Notes: generated by a model from the sequence alone, not told the origin. A DNA stretch of 64,000 bases from Tachypleus tridentatus (GCF_004210375.1 NC_134834.1:155205290-155269289), one strand, 5' to 3'. Shown: positions 24,650-35,863, counted from the stretch's first letter. Program-made: numbers and translations.

Positions 24650-25290
24650 ACCCATTAAGCGTTATTAGTTTCATCGTAATTTCCGTATGTAAGGTTATTT
24701 AACTAAGCGTTTTAAACCTTATTACTTTCACCGTTATTTCTGCAAGTAAGGGTATTTAACTAGGTCTGTTAAGACTTATTAGTTTATGCTTAATTTATAC
24801 AAGGAATATGGTTAGCTTATTAAGCCTTATTAGATCATTTATTGTTCATTTGTTTTGAATTTCGCGCAAAATTACTCGAGAGCTATCTGCGCTAGCTGTC
24901 CTTAATTTAGTAATGTAAGACTAGAGGGAAGGCAGCTAGTCATCACCGCCAACTCTTGGACTACTCTTTTACCAACGAATAGTGGGATTGACCTTCACAT
25001 AATAACGTCCTCACGGCCTAAAGGGCGAGCATGTTTGGTGCAACCGGGATTCGAACCTGCGACCCTCGAATTACGAGTCAAACGCCTTAACACACTTGGT
25101 CATGCCGGGCCATTTATTGTTCAAGTGAGTCAATTAAAATGAGTTTATTTATTCTGTGTTAGGTAGTTTCATCATACATATTTGAAGTGTGTTCGATTAA
25201 TTACTGCCGTCGTTAAGTCTTGTTAGTTTCATTTTAATTTCTTCGAGTAAAATTATAAAACAATTATTAGATTATGTCCTTTAAGCTTTA
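24650..25290. repeat. Degenerate ~60-bp minisatellite, split by a SINE
   Basis: Imperfect units (TTAAGCCTTATTAGTTTCA, TTTAATTTCTACAAGTAAGG, TTATTTAACTAGGTCTG) run from 24650 to 24835 and again near 25200-25290. They are the same units as at 21960-22290. Confidence 0.6.
24849..25110 (-). mobile_element. SINE A copy with 13-bp TSD
   Basis: Reverse-oriented A-family SINE ending GGTCATGCCGGGC, flanked by CATTTATTGTTCA at 24836-24848 and 25111-25123. It lies inside the ~60-bp minisatellite. Confidence 0.93.
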
Positions 25291-25416
25291 TTTGAATCAC
25301 AAAATTTCCATGATTCACATGCAGATCTTTCAGTTCTTGTTTTTCTTATTATTATTTTGTGAATGTTATTAATTATATTTATTTATACAGTTTACCTTTA
25401 TATATTTTCAAACATT

Positions 25417-25472
25417 CGGTGGACTCAGCAGATAGCCCGATGTGACTTTGTTATTAGAAAACACACACAGTC
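25417..25472 (+). mobile_element. SINE B 3' fragment
   Basis: Only the tail half remains: CGGTGGACTCAGCAGATAGC, CCGATGTGACTTTG, GAAAACACACACAG. The tRNA-like head is absent, typical of 5' truncation during reverse transcription. Confidence 0.8.
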
Positions 25473-25904
25473 TTTTTTTTCTCAATAAATTAAATCGTGT
25501 TATTTTTCGTAATCTGTAAAAGATGACGAGTGATGTTTTACTTTGCTAACCTAAACGTGCGATCTGTCATTTTCGTTTTATGTTGTGTCTCCTATAAGGC
25601 TATAAGTATAAAGTTATAATCCTGGATATAACATGGAACACATAAAAAGGAAAACCTTTGAAAATTTTAACCAGAATTAAGTGTCGGTAGTTCGGTAATC
25701 TAGTACAGATGTATAAAAAAAAATTCATAAGTTTCGCTTTGTTTACAATGCTATTTTTAATTACAGTAAAGTTGTTTTCCCCTCACTCAACTGCGCAACG
25801 CCTGGATTATTATAATTTTATTTTGTAGGGTATTATGATGTTTTAGTCTGATGTGCGTATTAAATGTACAATAAAAAAGTTGTCAATAATTTACCCTCAC
25901 ATCA

Positions 25905-26174
25905 ATTTTGCTTGTTTCGAATTTTGTTGTATAGCTACACAAATGTTATCTTCTCCTAATAGTCCGTAATTTTAAACTGCCTGATTATTTAAGGGGGAAG
26001 GCCGCTAATCAACGACACCTACAGTCAATTCTTGATCTACTCTTGTCTAACCGTCACACTTATAACCCACCTATTTCCCTAACCTTTGGAACGTGTCTTC
26101 TTAGTAGTAGGACATGCACCATGAGCCCTCGAATTCACAGTCTTAGCACACTAACCCTAAGCAACACCTGGCCC
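25905..26174 (-). mobile_element. SINE A copy, very diverged
   Basis: The A-family order is still visible (CTTGTTTCGAATTTTG, AGCTACACAAATG, GGGGGAAGGCCGCTAATC, CAATTCTTGATCTACTC, AACACCTGGCCC), but identity is low. This is one of the oldest SINE copies here. Confidence 0.65.
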
Positions 26175-27557
26175 ACAAATACATTGTTATTGTGATGAAA
26201 TACAACCTTTTTGATGTTATATCGTTTTGTAAACTGATTTTGATTAAATATTTGTAAAAAGGTTTTATAGATCGGAGCAGTTTATGTGCCCCTAACTTTA
26301 CAGTTGTATTGTATCAAGGTTTATAACTTTATATCCTTGTAGAATATCATTCCTTTCAGCAATATTTATCACAATCAGTGCGTACCGTCACTTTTACCGC
26401 TCTTTTATTTTCTCTTTACGCGTAATATGAATTTTGTACTGTTTTAAGTACTGCCTTTTTGCACTTTTCATCTACGTGGAGTAAAAACACATAAATACAA
26501 ATGTTCTTAATAAGTGTATAACATAAAAATACTTTCAGGACCGGGCGAGACCTCAGTGTTTAGCTCCCTAAACTGCATATTGCAAAGACTTTACGACGCC
26601 CTCGAACACGCTCCATACTTTCAGATATAGATGTATTACACGAATTACACTTAATTCGTTTTTTGGGTCAAAATCGGACTTCTAGCAGATAGTGTTACTT
26701 ATTAACTGCTTTTCCTTCAGTCAGTATTTCAAAATTACAGAGAACTGTGACTGAAACCTAAAGTAAGGTTCGTTGGAAGATGAAGGTGGGATCTCCGGGC
26801 ATAGAACCGAAGGGTAACTCTAAAAAGGAAAGAAAAAGAGTAAAATAAAAAAGAGAGAAAGAGATACATATACATATGCTTTGATAGTGTCTTACACTTG
26901 ATTAAAAAATTGTATTTCATCATGTCTGACAAAGATTGAAAGAACTATGGTATCATGCATCACAGAACCCAAAGAATTAACATATTTTTCGGTGTATTTC
27001 AATGATAGTGATAAGTGTAGGGTAGAATGGGAAAATACTTATTCAGAAAACAAGAAAATTAGATTTGGAAAAGTAAACTTTAAGGGAGAGAAAAATTGTG
27101 CCAACATTTTGGCCGATAGGAAGCATACGGGAATAGGGTGTGTGGGAAAGGAGGGTTGCACCAGGTCCCGGAATTTCTCTGACAGGCTGTGATATGATGT
27201 GTTATGTATGTGCAAAACGTGAAATATATAGTGCTGCAGAGACCTACGAGCTTATAAAAAAAAAAACCATTTGATTATTAACTTACAATAAATTATCATT
27301 GCTTGGCAGCTTTGAATTTAGTTTGAATGCATGATTATTTATATACAAGCACATTTTAGGGCTAATAGATATATTATTGAAAAAAAAATTACAAATGACA
27401 ATGATATTTCAAGATATTGCCTTCGCGGTTATTTGCAGTAACGTTTACCTGCTCTTAGCTATTAAAATTGCTATTTTATGCCACTAGACGTCGCCACCAA
27501 ATAGCGACACTTTGAAATTTCCGTTACTATTTTTTAATTTAAAGAAATGGCCAGTAT
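26175..27557. other. Unassigned sequence with one open frame
   Basis: An 81-codon plus-strand frame from ATG 26947 to 27192 is the longest here. It resembles nothing I know and has no visible promoter or splice context, so I do not call it a gene. A short region near 26760-26830 is purine-rich. Confidence 0.35.
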
Positions 27558-27813
27558 TGATTGGTTTGTTTTGAATTTCGCGCAAGGTTACACGAGGGCT
27601 CTCTGCTATAGTTGTCCCTATTTTAGCAGTATAAGATTGAGGAAAGGCAGCTAGTCATCACCACCCACCCGCCAACTCTTAAGTTACTCCTTTACCAACG
27701 AATAGTGGGATAAACGTAACGTTATGACGCTCCCATGAATGAAAGGGCGAGCATGTTTGGTGCGACGGGCATTCGAACCCGCGACCTTCAGATTACGAGT
27801 CAAGTGCCGGACC
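27558..27813 (-). mobile_element. SINE A copy, head shortened
   Basis: Reverse-oriented A-family SINE with TTGTTTTGAATTTCGCGCAA, the central block, B-box complement CATTCGAACCCGCGACC and a shortened head end CAAGTGCCGGACC. Confidence 0.9.
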
Positions 27814-28698
27814 TTTCAAAAGTGAACTCGTTATTATTTGTTAATTTAAAAAACTGACTTGAATGTTGAATTCGTAGTGAAACAAAAACCGTCATTATGG
27901 TACACACGCATCTTTCTTCATTGCTCTGTACGTTGAAGCTTTCAGAAACAAACTGTGAAGTGGCAGGTGGACTTTCTCGTTTTAATTTTCAGCTTCACTT
28001 AACAACATTGTAAATCAATTAAAACATATATTTAATCTAAATAATAAAATAAAATTATACTTTAAAATATTGTATCAGTTGCGTTTTTTAATCAACCAGA
28101 AAGAAAATAAGTTTGTTTTTATTTGTATGGTACGTTTTTAGCAGATGAATGTAATGTAAATTAATAAAACGTAGTTTTGAACAAACTAGTATTCATTGTG
28201 TATTAAAAGTTTTCAAAATGTAAAATATCTTCCTCTTCTTCTTTCCACCATATTTTTTAGTTTTTCATCCTATTTGTAAATATAAACTGCAGGAGGTTTC
28301 CAGCTTTTTTTCATATTTTTATCACATAATTTCATCCATTGTCAAGGAAACATTTACACAACAGTTTTGTTTCCAGCGATTCGTACCTCTGGCATTCAGT
28401 AATTGCTTACATGATGGTTAAAGATATTTTATGTTATCATTATTATTATCGGTAATTATGAACAATTTCTGAACAGAAATATTTTACCATAATAGCCAAG
28501 ACATCGTGCCTAATCGTTACCTAGGTCGACGTGGTTCCGAATCGATAAAGGGACGACTATTCATTATACACAAAAATACTATGATAAAATACTGAGAGGT
28601 GCTGTGACAAACTCCACAATTCGACGTAAGGAAAGGTTCGATTCCTGGTGAACTTTCCCACATGTGGAAGACAGACAAATATTTATCTCTATATAAAC
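27814..28698. other. Unassigned sequence; possible tRNA-like segment
   Basis: A perfect B box GGTTCGATTCC lies at about 28637-28647, but no clear A box or SINE tail was found. Nothing else recognised. Confidence 0.35.
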
Positions 28699-28699
28699 A

Positions 28700-28734
<35 letters not shown>
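28699..28734. repeat. (AT)n microsatellite
   Basis: An uninterrupted run of about 15 AT dinucleotides. Confidence 0.95.
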
Positions 28735-28736
<2 letters not shown>

Positions 28737-29215
28737 AACACATTGACATGTTTAATCCTTGTTACACGCATGAAACATTTTTGACCTTTTTATGTATTTA
28801 TAAAATGAAGAAAAGGAAGGGAAGTTTATATTTGGTATATACATATAAATAAATAAAGGAGGGAAAATGGTTAATCTCAGACATACGTATATGAGTAAAA
28901 CAGATAAATATCTAATCTAAGATATACACGAGGAACACAATAAAATGTTTAATCTCTAGTACAAACATGATATGAAACAGATGGAGATAAGGATATAAAC
29001 ATATGAGGTATAAACATGACATGAGAGAGATAGAGATAAAGATGATCTGAAATATGAATATGTACGAGAAACAATGAACAAGAATGATCTGAGATACAAA
29101 CACATACATGAGAAAGAAAGAAAAGTTTGATCCTACCACAGAAATACAATAACATATTTAAATCGGAATATGTATGCACGAATACACTTTAATCCTATGT
29201 ACACACAATTACGTA
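28735..29215. repeat. Degenerate minisatellite, unit about 45 bp
   Basis: Units combine GATCTGAGATACAAACA, CATACATGAGAAACA and AAATGTTTAATC with many changes. Roughly ten units; the array directly follows the AT microsatellite. Confidence 0.55.
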
Positions 29216-29953
29216 AAGACAAATGGTAAAAATTGTGTCGTATGATTGGTATGGTTTGGTTGTTCTTCGAAACAACAGTACATTATATAAGAAATGTAAG
29301 ATTTTTAGCTATGTCAAAGCTACACGATTCGAATTAATACTATACAGCTTTCTTTAAGTTCTAAATAGAGACAAATTGACTGACACAAAGATTTAAAAAT
29401 ATTAAATTCCAGCTTGGTAACAGTTCACGTTCGACACGACATTAGCTAATTATAACCGGTGATTTGTGTCAGGATGTATTACGTCATGTGTTTGTAACCA
29501 ATTAGCTATTAAACATATACCTCAGAACAGGAAGAACGTCACTCTTGCGATTAGCTCATTATTTCCATGCTGTTTTATTGTTTAACTTATAAAGACCAAA
29601 AGTTAACTGCAGGTTTATTGAAATGAGCTCCATTTTTTCCGAATTCAGTAATAACATGATTTTAACCACACATACAGTGTTTTATACTCATATAACTTGA
29701 TTTCAAGCACACGCACAATGTTTTGTACATATATCTGTAAGTTCGTTTTTTTAAAAAAATTAGGGTACACTGAAGAAAAAACGAGCATTATATGGTTAGA
29801 TTTTTCATAGACTTGGTGTCACCCTTGGATATATATTTTTGTATGAATACTTACTGTTATAGAGAAACTATCTATATCCCTTTTGTTTTTGAGCAAGTGC
29901 TGTGTTTTACCGTGTAACACTACTTTGTAACCAGTTTCTAGACTAATTTTGAC
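29216..29953. other. Unassigned sequence
   Basis: Flank of the Penelope-like insertion. Nothing recognised. Confidence 0.4.
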
Positions 29954-30051
29954 GAATTATTGTCATCAGTGATGACGAGAAACCCACTTGTTGAGAAATT
30001 TATATGCAAAAACGGCTCGTTTGGGCTGAGAAAACACTTTACATAGAAGAG

Positions 30052-30090
30052 CGAACAACGTTTCGACCTTCTTCGGTCATCGTCAGGTTC
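30052..30090 (-). ncRNA. Candidate hammerhead ribozyme core, 3' end of PLE
   Basis: The minus strand reads GAAC-CTGACGA-T-GACC-GAAGAA-GGTC-GAAA-CGTT-GTTC. This gives stem I GAAC/GTTC, the CUGANGA box, stem II GACC/GGTC, the GAAA box and a minimal stem III before a cleavable U. PLEs are known to carry hammerheads with tiny stem III. The unpaired T after CUGACGA departs from the strict consensus. Activity is not shown. Confidence 0.5.
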
Positions 30091-30219
30091 ACAAAGAAAG
30101 AGGTAACTGACCGGAAGCTGACCACATGTTTGAAAGGGGGTTGTGTAACTGTGTGTCGAAATGTAGAGGGCAATATTAGATGTTTGAATATATAATTTTA
30201 TTTATTATATTAATATAGG

Positions 30220-32500
30220 TATAAAGGCGTTCCTTTATATTGGTTTATTTTGGGTTTAAGTTGTTGTATAAGTAAGGCTTCTTTAATTTTACGTTTGTTT
30301 ATGTTTGTTTCTTTATTTAGTATTTGAGTGTTTTCTATGGTTATGTTGTGTTTATTTGACTTGCAGTGTTCGAAAACGTGTGAAGGTGACTTTTATGTTC
30401 TTTGAATCTGGTTTCCATTTTCTACTTGTTTCTCAATATAGAAGTCGTGGCAGTTATCACATTGTATTTTATAAATAATGTTGGTGTGGTGTTTGTCAGT
30501 GTAGTTTTACATAGTATAGACCTCAGTTTTGTGCCGGGTTTTGAATAAATTTGGTATTAATTGGAATGTCATATTTTGTTACTAATTTTGCCAAATGTTG
30601 GTTATTTGTTTGCTGATGTCGGGAATATATGGTATACAGCAGTATATGGTTTCGTGGTTTTGATTCGTGAGCTGTATTTACTTTAGTTGGTTGATTTTGC
30701 TTTCTGTGTAGGTGTGTGCGTATAATGTTTTCTACGGTTTGTGGAGGAAACTTATTGATGTTGGTGAAGTATTGTTTTATTTTGTCTAATTCATCGTTAA
30801 TTTTATCTGGTGAGCATAGTTTTATGGCTGTGTTTATTTGGTTTCTTAGTATGTTGAGTTTTTGTTTTGTTTCATGTGCTGAGTCCCAAGGAATGTATAG
30901 TCCAGTATGGGTGATTTTTCGGTGGATTTCTGTTTGAAATTGTGTATCAGTTCTTGTAATTTTGAGGTTAAGAAATGATATTTGATTGTTTTCTTCCTGT
31001 TCACATGTGAAGTTGATGTTGGGATGTATAGAGTTAATGTGATTGAAAAAATTAAGTATGTGTTCTGTAGATTTGAATCCCGCAACCGTGTCATCTACAT
31101 ATCTATACCAGTATAGTGGTGGATGTAATGCTGTGTTAATTGCTTGTGTTTCAACTTGTGTCATAAAAATATTGGCTAGAACTGGTGATACTGGGTTGCC
31201 CATGCTTAGGCCGTTTGTTTGTATATAGTTTTGGTTGTTGAACATGAAGTTTGTCTTTATCGTGGTGAATTCTATGAGGGTTGCTAACTGGTTACTGGGA
31301 ATTTCTATAGTTGGGTTAGGGTCTCGGATATAGAGTTCTAAGGCTATCTTGCAGGCTTCAGTGGTTGGAACTTCTGTAAAGAGGGATATAACATCGAAAT
31401 TGGCCATTAAGGCTTTATGATTAAGTTGATTTAGATTAGACTTGAAATTAAAAGAGTCTTTGATAAATGAGCTGGCTGATGTTACATATTTGGAGAATGC
31501 CCATGCTATGTATTTACCAAGGTTGTAATTAAACGATTCATATGTGGACATTATTGGTCGTAATGGACAATCTGGTTTATGAGGTTTGGGGATGCCGTAT
31601 ATTTGCGGTGTGCGTGAGTCGGTTTTACGTAGGTAGGAATAAAGTGTTTGTGAAATTGTGTTGGCTTTTTTCATTTGTAGTAGTAATTTGTTCAGTTGCG
31701 TCTCGTGTGTGTCTTTGTTGGATTTGTGTGTATTGTTTTAAATTTGTTCGTGTCTGATAGGATGTTATTCATTTTTTGGATGTATTCATTCGTGTTCATT
31801 ATGACTATAGCGTTACCTTTATCTGCTTTTAGAATTTTTATGTTTTGTCTTGTTTTAGGTTTTTTATGCAATTAATGTCTCTTTTGTAAGGTTGTTTTTC
31901 AGTTTTCTGTTTGTGAAATTATGTTGATGGTTTTGTGAGAAAATTCTTTGAAAAAATCGTTTAAGATGTTGTTTTAGGTGTTTCTGGAAAATATAAATTT
32001 GTAATTTTACCTGGGAAGGTTGGCTGTTGGATGTCAATAAAATTATCTAAGTTGTCTTCTTTCTGTTGGTTGTTTTGGTTGTTTCCTTGTTTTTGTTCTC
32101 TGTAGAAAGTATCACAAGTCTCCTGGCTAGGTCTTCTAAACATGTTTTGATTTCTATGGTTGGAATGTACCTAGGTGCTATAGCGAAGTTGAGTCCTTTG
32201 TTAAGTAGATGTATCTCGTCTGTGTTTAATTGACGGTCGGATCTGTTAATTATGAGGTTAGTCAACGGTTTGTCGTTTTGGTGTCTTTTCTGTTGTTTGC
32301 ATCTTAGTTTTCTAGTTTTTTGTTGTGGCAGATCTTTTTTGTCTCTGTCGTTTTAGTATTGATTTGGTTTATGTTTCGTTGTATAAGTCCGTAAATCTCT
32401 GGTTTAATGCAGCATGCCAGTTGATGGTCTAGATTCATTTTTTTGTTTTGTAAGTCATGTAGTTCTTTGTATTTTGTGTTCAACATGGCTTTCAGTAGTT
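30220..32500 (-). pseudogene. Penelope-like reverse transcriptase with GIY-YIG endonuclease
   Basis: The RT core is open from 31674 to 30523 (383 codons) with PQIYGIPKPHKPDCPLRPIMS-type motif 2, FDVISLFTEVP (motif A, Asp present), SMGNPVSPVLANIFM (motif B) and YRYVDDTVAG (motif C), then a thumb. The PLE-specific RT1 motif ILKADKGNAIVIMNTNEY is upstream at about 31770-31850 in another frame. Further upstream are PLE N-terminal pieces (RQLNTDEIHLLNKGLNFAIA at about 32180-32240, and KYKELHDLQNKKMNLD). Downstream, TNIIYKIQCDNCHDFYI (about 30435-30485) and NKETNINKRKIKEALLIQQL are the GIY-YIG domain. At least four frame breaks separate these pieces. The catalytic Asp pair is intact. Confidence 0.92.
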
Positions 32501-32661
32501 TTTTCTGTAAATTTTGGATAATGTTTGTGTATGTATTAAAATTTTTTGAAAGTTTTACCTTTACAAAATTAGGGGTTAGTTGTTCTTTTCTACATTGTTG
32601 AATAAAATAAATGTCATTTCTTCTATTAATAATTCGTTGGTTTAGTTACCTCTTTCTTTGT

Positions 32662-32699
32662 GAACCTGACGATGACCGAAGAAGGTCGAAACGTTGTTC
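32662..32699 (+). ncRNA. Candidate hammerhead ribozyme core, other end of PLE
   Basis: Identical core in the inverted terminal copy, so relative to the reverse transcriptase one copy is sense and the other antisense. The same motif recurs at 10728-10765, 22131-22169 (eroded) and 42546-42583. Confidence 0.5.
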
Positions 32700-32885
32700 G
32701 CTCTTCTATGTAAAGTGTTTTCTCAGCCCAAACGAGCCGTTTTTGCATATGAATTATTGTCATGTTTACACATAATACGTTTTTAATCGTATCATTAGTA
32801 ACCTACGCATTTGTGTCTATCAAATATTGCACTATCTTCAGTAAGGACTTAATATATAAAGGAACATGAATTTTTCATTGTTGGA

Positions 32886-33012
32886 CTATTTGTTTCGGAA
32901 ATAAGCACAAAGCTACACAATGAGCTGTACGTGCTCTGCCCACCACGGGTATCGAAACTCGGTTTCCAGCGGTGTGAGTCCGCAGACATGCCGCTGTTCC
33001 ACTGGGGAGCAA
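32886..33012 (-). mobile_element. SINE C copy, full length, 9-bp TSD
   Basis: Reverse-oriented C-family SINE (ATAAGCACAAAGCTACACAA, GTATCGAAACTCGG, CATGCCGCTGTTCCACTGGG) flanked by ATTGTTGGA at 32877-32885 and 33013-33021. Confidence 0.92.
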
Positions 33013-33021
33013 ATTGTTGGA

Positions 33022-34050
33022 AGTTCACAGTTCAAACCGGGAAAGAGTGTAAAGAATTTAGTCTACTTTTATAATTGTTATTATAAAAATATGAGTTTAT
33101 TCATTCATTAAAAACGTTTTAAATCTCTTTAATTTTTTCCGCTGTATTGGCACGTAGTAAGTAGTAGAAGAAATCGTATCATTTCTACTTTCATTATGAC
33201 GTGACCATCGTAGATAAATGGTTAACTAACCGTAAATGTTCCTAAATGACGAAAACAAGGCCTATTGTACGGTCATATGTTGAATATGCTGTGATACAGG
33301 CTTAGCTGACTAGCAACAATTAGTCGATTAATCATTTCCGCTTGCTCTGTCACTACGTTTGTTGAAATTGGGTCAAGACTGTTGCTTTTGTTTCCAAGAG
33401 AGATATTTTAAGCTTCATACCACCAATCCGAATTACCGTACCACGTGTACTTGTGTCAGTGGTACCTCAAACTAGGCAGTAATGTGGTTTAGGTCTAGTC
33501 AGCGAGCAGCAGTGTTTTGTAATTACTGAACCGAAACAAATTATTCTAATGTAATATAGAGTTTAATCGTGGACCGAATGACGCAAATGTTGTCTTTTGT
33601 TGTTGTTTTCTTCAAAACAAAAGTTTGAAAATATTAGAGTTGGTGTGAAAATAATAACTCGTCCAACCAATTTTGTTATATTCGTTATACTGACCTCATA
33701 TTCAAGGTCAAAAACCATATCTCTACTTTTAAATTTGACTTGAAATTGTAAATTTAACTTTTTTTTTGCTACATTGAATAGCTACTTTCTACCTACGAAA
33801 GGTCATGAAACATGAAATTTCGCACTTGTAGCGTTTAGTCACGTATGGTGGTTTGGTTTCTTCACTGATGCTTTGATAATTAATTAGCCTTTAATTCTGA
33901 GGCTAACGTTATCGGTAATTTGGTCGTTGTTGTTTCATGTTTACTTCACGTTAACTTATTGATCTTCGTGTTCGTGAAATTGTTTCTTGATTTTAATATT
34001 TAAAATGCTGACTTTACGTCTACAAGTACTTGAACTTAATGTCACTCATA
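33022..34050. other. Unassigned sequence
   Basis: No gene or repeat recognised. Confidence 0.4.
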
Positions 34051-34059
34051 TTTAATCAT

Positions 34060-34339
34060 GGCCCGGCATGGCCAGATGGGTTAAGGCGTTCGACTCGTAA
34101 TCCGAGGGTCGCGGGTTCGAATCCCCCGTCGCACAAACCATGCTCGCCCTCCCAGCCGTGGGGGCGTATAATATTACGGTCAATCCTACTATTCGTTCGT
34201 AAAAAAGTAGCCCAAGAGTTGGCGGTGAGTGATGATAACTAGCTGCCTTCCTTCTAGTCTTACACTGCTAAATTAGGGACGGCTAGCGCAGATAACCCTC
34301 GAGTAGCTTTGCGCGAAATTCATAACAAACAAACAAAAC
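34060..34339 (+). mobile_element. SINE A copy, candidate source of a 3' transduction
   Basis: Full-length A-family SINE: head GGCCCGGCATGGCC, B box GGGTTCGAATCC, central block, tail AAACAAACAAAAC. It is flanked by TTAATCA at 34052-34058 and 34340-34346. The host sequence just downstream (about 34347-34398) reappears downstream of the SINE at 38050, but not next to the other A copies here. Confidence 0.92.
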
Positions 34340-34574
34340 TTAATCACGACATGTATTGATGGGCTGCACTGATGAGGAGTATGTTACCATGCCACAACTG
34401 GTCGTGGACAGTGGATGTTATGGTCTAGAGCAATTAGGTACTATCCACTACCTCCTAATTTAACTCTGATGGGTTTGCTGTGATAGTACACTTGTTTCTA
34501 ATCTGTGATTGGGTTGATAACTGGAAACAAGGGTGTACCCCAGATATACTTGGAAATTCCTGTTGCGGTTAGCT

Positions 34575-34702
34575 TGTGTGTTTGTTTGTAGTTAAGCACA
34601 AAGCTTCACAGTGGGCTATCTGTGGTCTCCCCACTATGGTTAGAGCAACCCGGCTTCTAGCGTTGTACGTCAGTAGACATACTGCAATGCCACTGGAAGG
34701 GG
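34575..34702 (-). mobile_element. SINE C copy
   Basis: Reverse-oriented, diverged C-family SINE: AGTTAAGCACAAAGCTTCAC, GGGCTATCTGTGGTC, AACCCGGCTTCTAGCGTTG, GCAATGCCACTGGAAGG. Confidence 0.8.
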
Positions 34703-34797
34703 AACTTTTGTTATTATCCTTCAAAACTGAACTTTTGTACATATAATTTCTACAAATGTTTGTTACTTTGTTTCTTATTGGTGTATACCTTGTTATA

Positions 34798-35200
34798 CAG
34801 AGTGTCCTAAAAGTCTGGAACCAAAGATGATTTGCAGGATTTCTAAATTCCAGATATTTGACTGAGGCGGCGCTGGCAAAACAGGAAAAGGTCGATATAA
34901 TCCTGCTGTGTGGCAGAGAAAGTTGGTGCCAGCGGAAAGTTAGTAAAAAATTTAATGAACGTCATCACGAGAGAGAGGAATGTCACTCACGGTACTATGG
35001 GAAGTCGCTAGCTAAATTTCAGGAGGCTGGCAGTGTAGAACTTTGACAGTGGCACGAATATGCTTCATGTGGCATGCAGTGTTCAAAGAAAATGGAAATG
35101 CCGTCTCCAACTTGTTTCGAAATACAAAGACAACATGTAAAATACATTCCATAAACTGTATTGAACTGTTTTTGGTTCCAGTCTTTTCAGAAACTGGATA
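34798..35200 (+). mobile_element. Internally deleted Tc/mariner-type element
   Basis: A roughly 400-bp element with imperfect ends in inverted orientation: CCTAAAAGTCTGGAACCAAA at about 34807 and its near-complement TTTGGTTCCAGTCTTTTCAG at about 35171. Between them lies only the N-terminal helix-turn-helix of a transposase, so it is a non-autonomous deletion derivative. The exact right boundary is uncertain. Confidence 0.65.
34858..35043 (+). pseudogene. Transposase N-terminal HTH fragment (DUF4817-like)
   Basis: An open frame with QEKVDIILLCGRESWCQRKV, then KKFNERHHEREECHSRY and KSLAKFQEAGSV. This matches the helix-turn-helix called DUF4817, found in arthropod Tc/mariner-type transposases (GKLIAKFxxTGSV-type end). 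The catalytic domain is missing. Confidence 0.75.
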
Positions 35201-35591
35201 AGTGTAATACTGAAGGCAATTGGTATTCTCAGAAAGTTTCGAGTTTTTATTTCCGATCAGTTTGACTTGGCATATTTTTTGGTTAGAAAATGTCCATACC
35301 ATTATATTTCACTGATATGCTGGGAACGCTATCATTCTTATATTTAAACATTTGCAATCAGTTTTTGACGCCATTATCAGCTAAGTTAGAATATAAAGTT
35401 ATTGTTATGTGCAAGTCATCACCTTTGTTCCTTTTGTTTTGTTTCTCTTTGGAAGTTCTTAAAATATTGGGTTTATTTCAGGGCTAGTGTGATAGTTAAT
35501 TTTTTAAAGAGAGACTTTGAAAATATTACATTTCTGTATTCCATCGTAAATATTTATGCTCTGGAATACACACAGTAAATGCTTTATTGGT

Positions 35592-35863
35592 GTGCATGGC
35601 CGAGCGCGTAAGGCGTGCGACTCGTAATCCGAGGGTCGCGGGTTCGCGCCCGCGTCGCGCTAAACATGCTCGCCCACCCAGCCGTGGGGGTGTATAATGT
35701 GACGGTCAATCCCACTATTCGTTGGTAAAAGAGTAGCCCAAGAGTTGGCGGTGGGTGGTGATGACTAGCTGCCTTCCCTCTTGTCTTACACTGCTAAATT
35801 AGGGACGGCTAGCACAGATAGCCCTCGAGTAGCTTTGTGCGAAATTCCAAAACAAACAAACTT
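35592..35863 (+). mobile_element. SINE A copy, slightly 5' truncated
   Basis: Starts at GTGCATGGCCGAGCGCG, lacking the first bases of the head, and ends ATTCCAAAACAAACAAAC. TTGGTGT occurs on both flanks. Otherwise well preserved. Confidence 0.92.

Larger units (their letters stand above)
29967..32750 (-). mobile_element. Penelope-like element, complete, with 13-bp TSD
   Basis: A 2784-bp retroelement bounded by GAATTATTGTCAT at 29954-29966 and 32751-32763. Its ends carry a 107-bp sequence in inverted orientation (30002-30108 and 32644-32750) that I read as identical, plus 35 extra bases (CAGTGATGACGAGAAACCCA...) at the 3' end of the element. The minus strand encodes, from high to low coordinate, an N-terminal region, a reverse transcriptase and a GIY-YIG endonuclease remnant. 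PLEs are telomerase-related retroelements whose terminal copies may be direct or inverted. The coding part has several frameshifts, in contrast with the perfect ends. Confidence 0.92.

Noticed and set aside
26947..27192. 81-codon open frame as a gene
   Set aside because: No similarity, promoter or splice context; length is within chance for this composition.
34060..34135. tRNA gene at the SINE A heads (anticodon-loop-like CTCGTAA)
   Set aside because: The head has A and B boxes and a Thr(CGU)-like loop, but every copy continues into the same SINE body and tail and pairs poorly as a tRNA. None stands alone as a functional tRNA gene.
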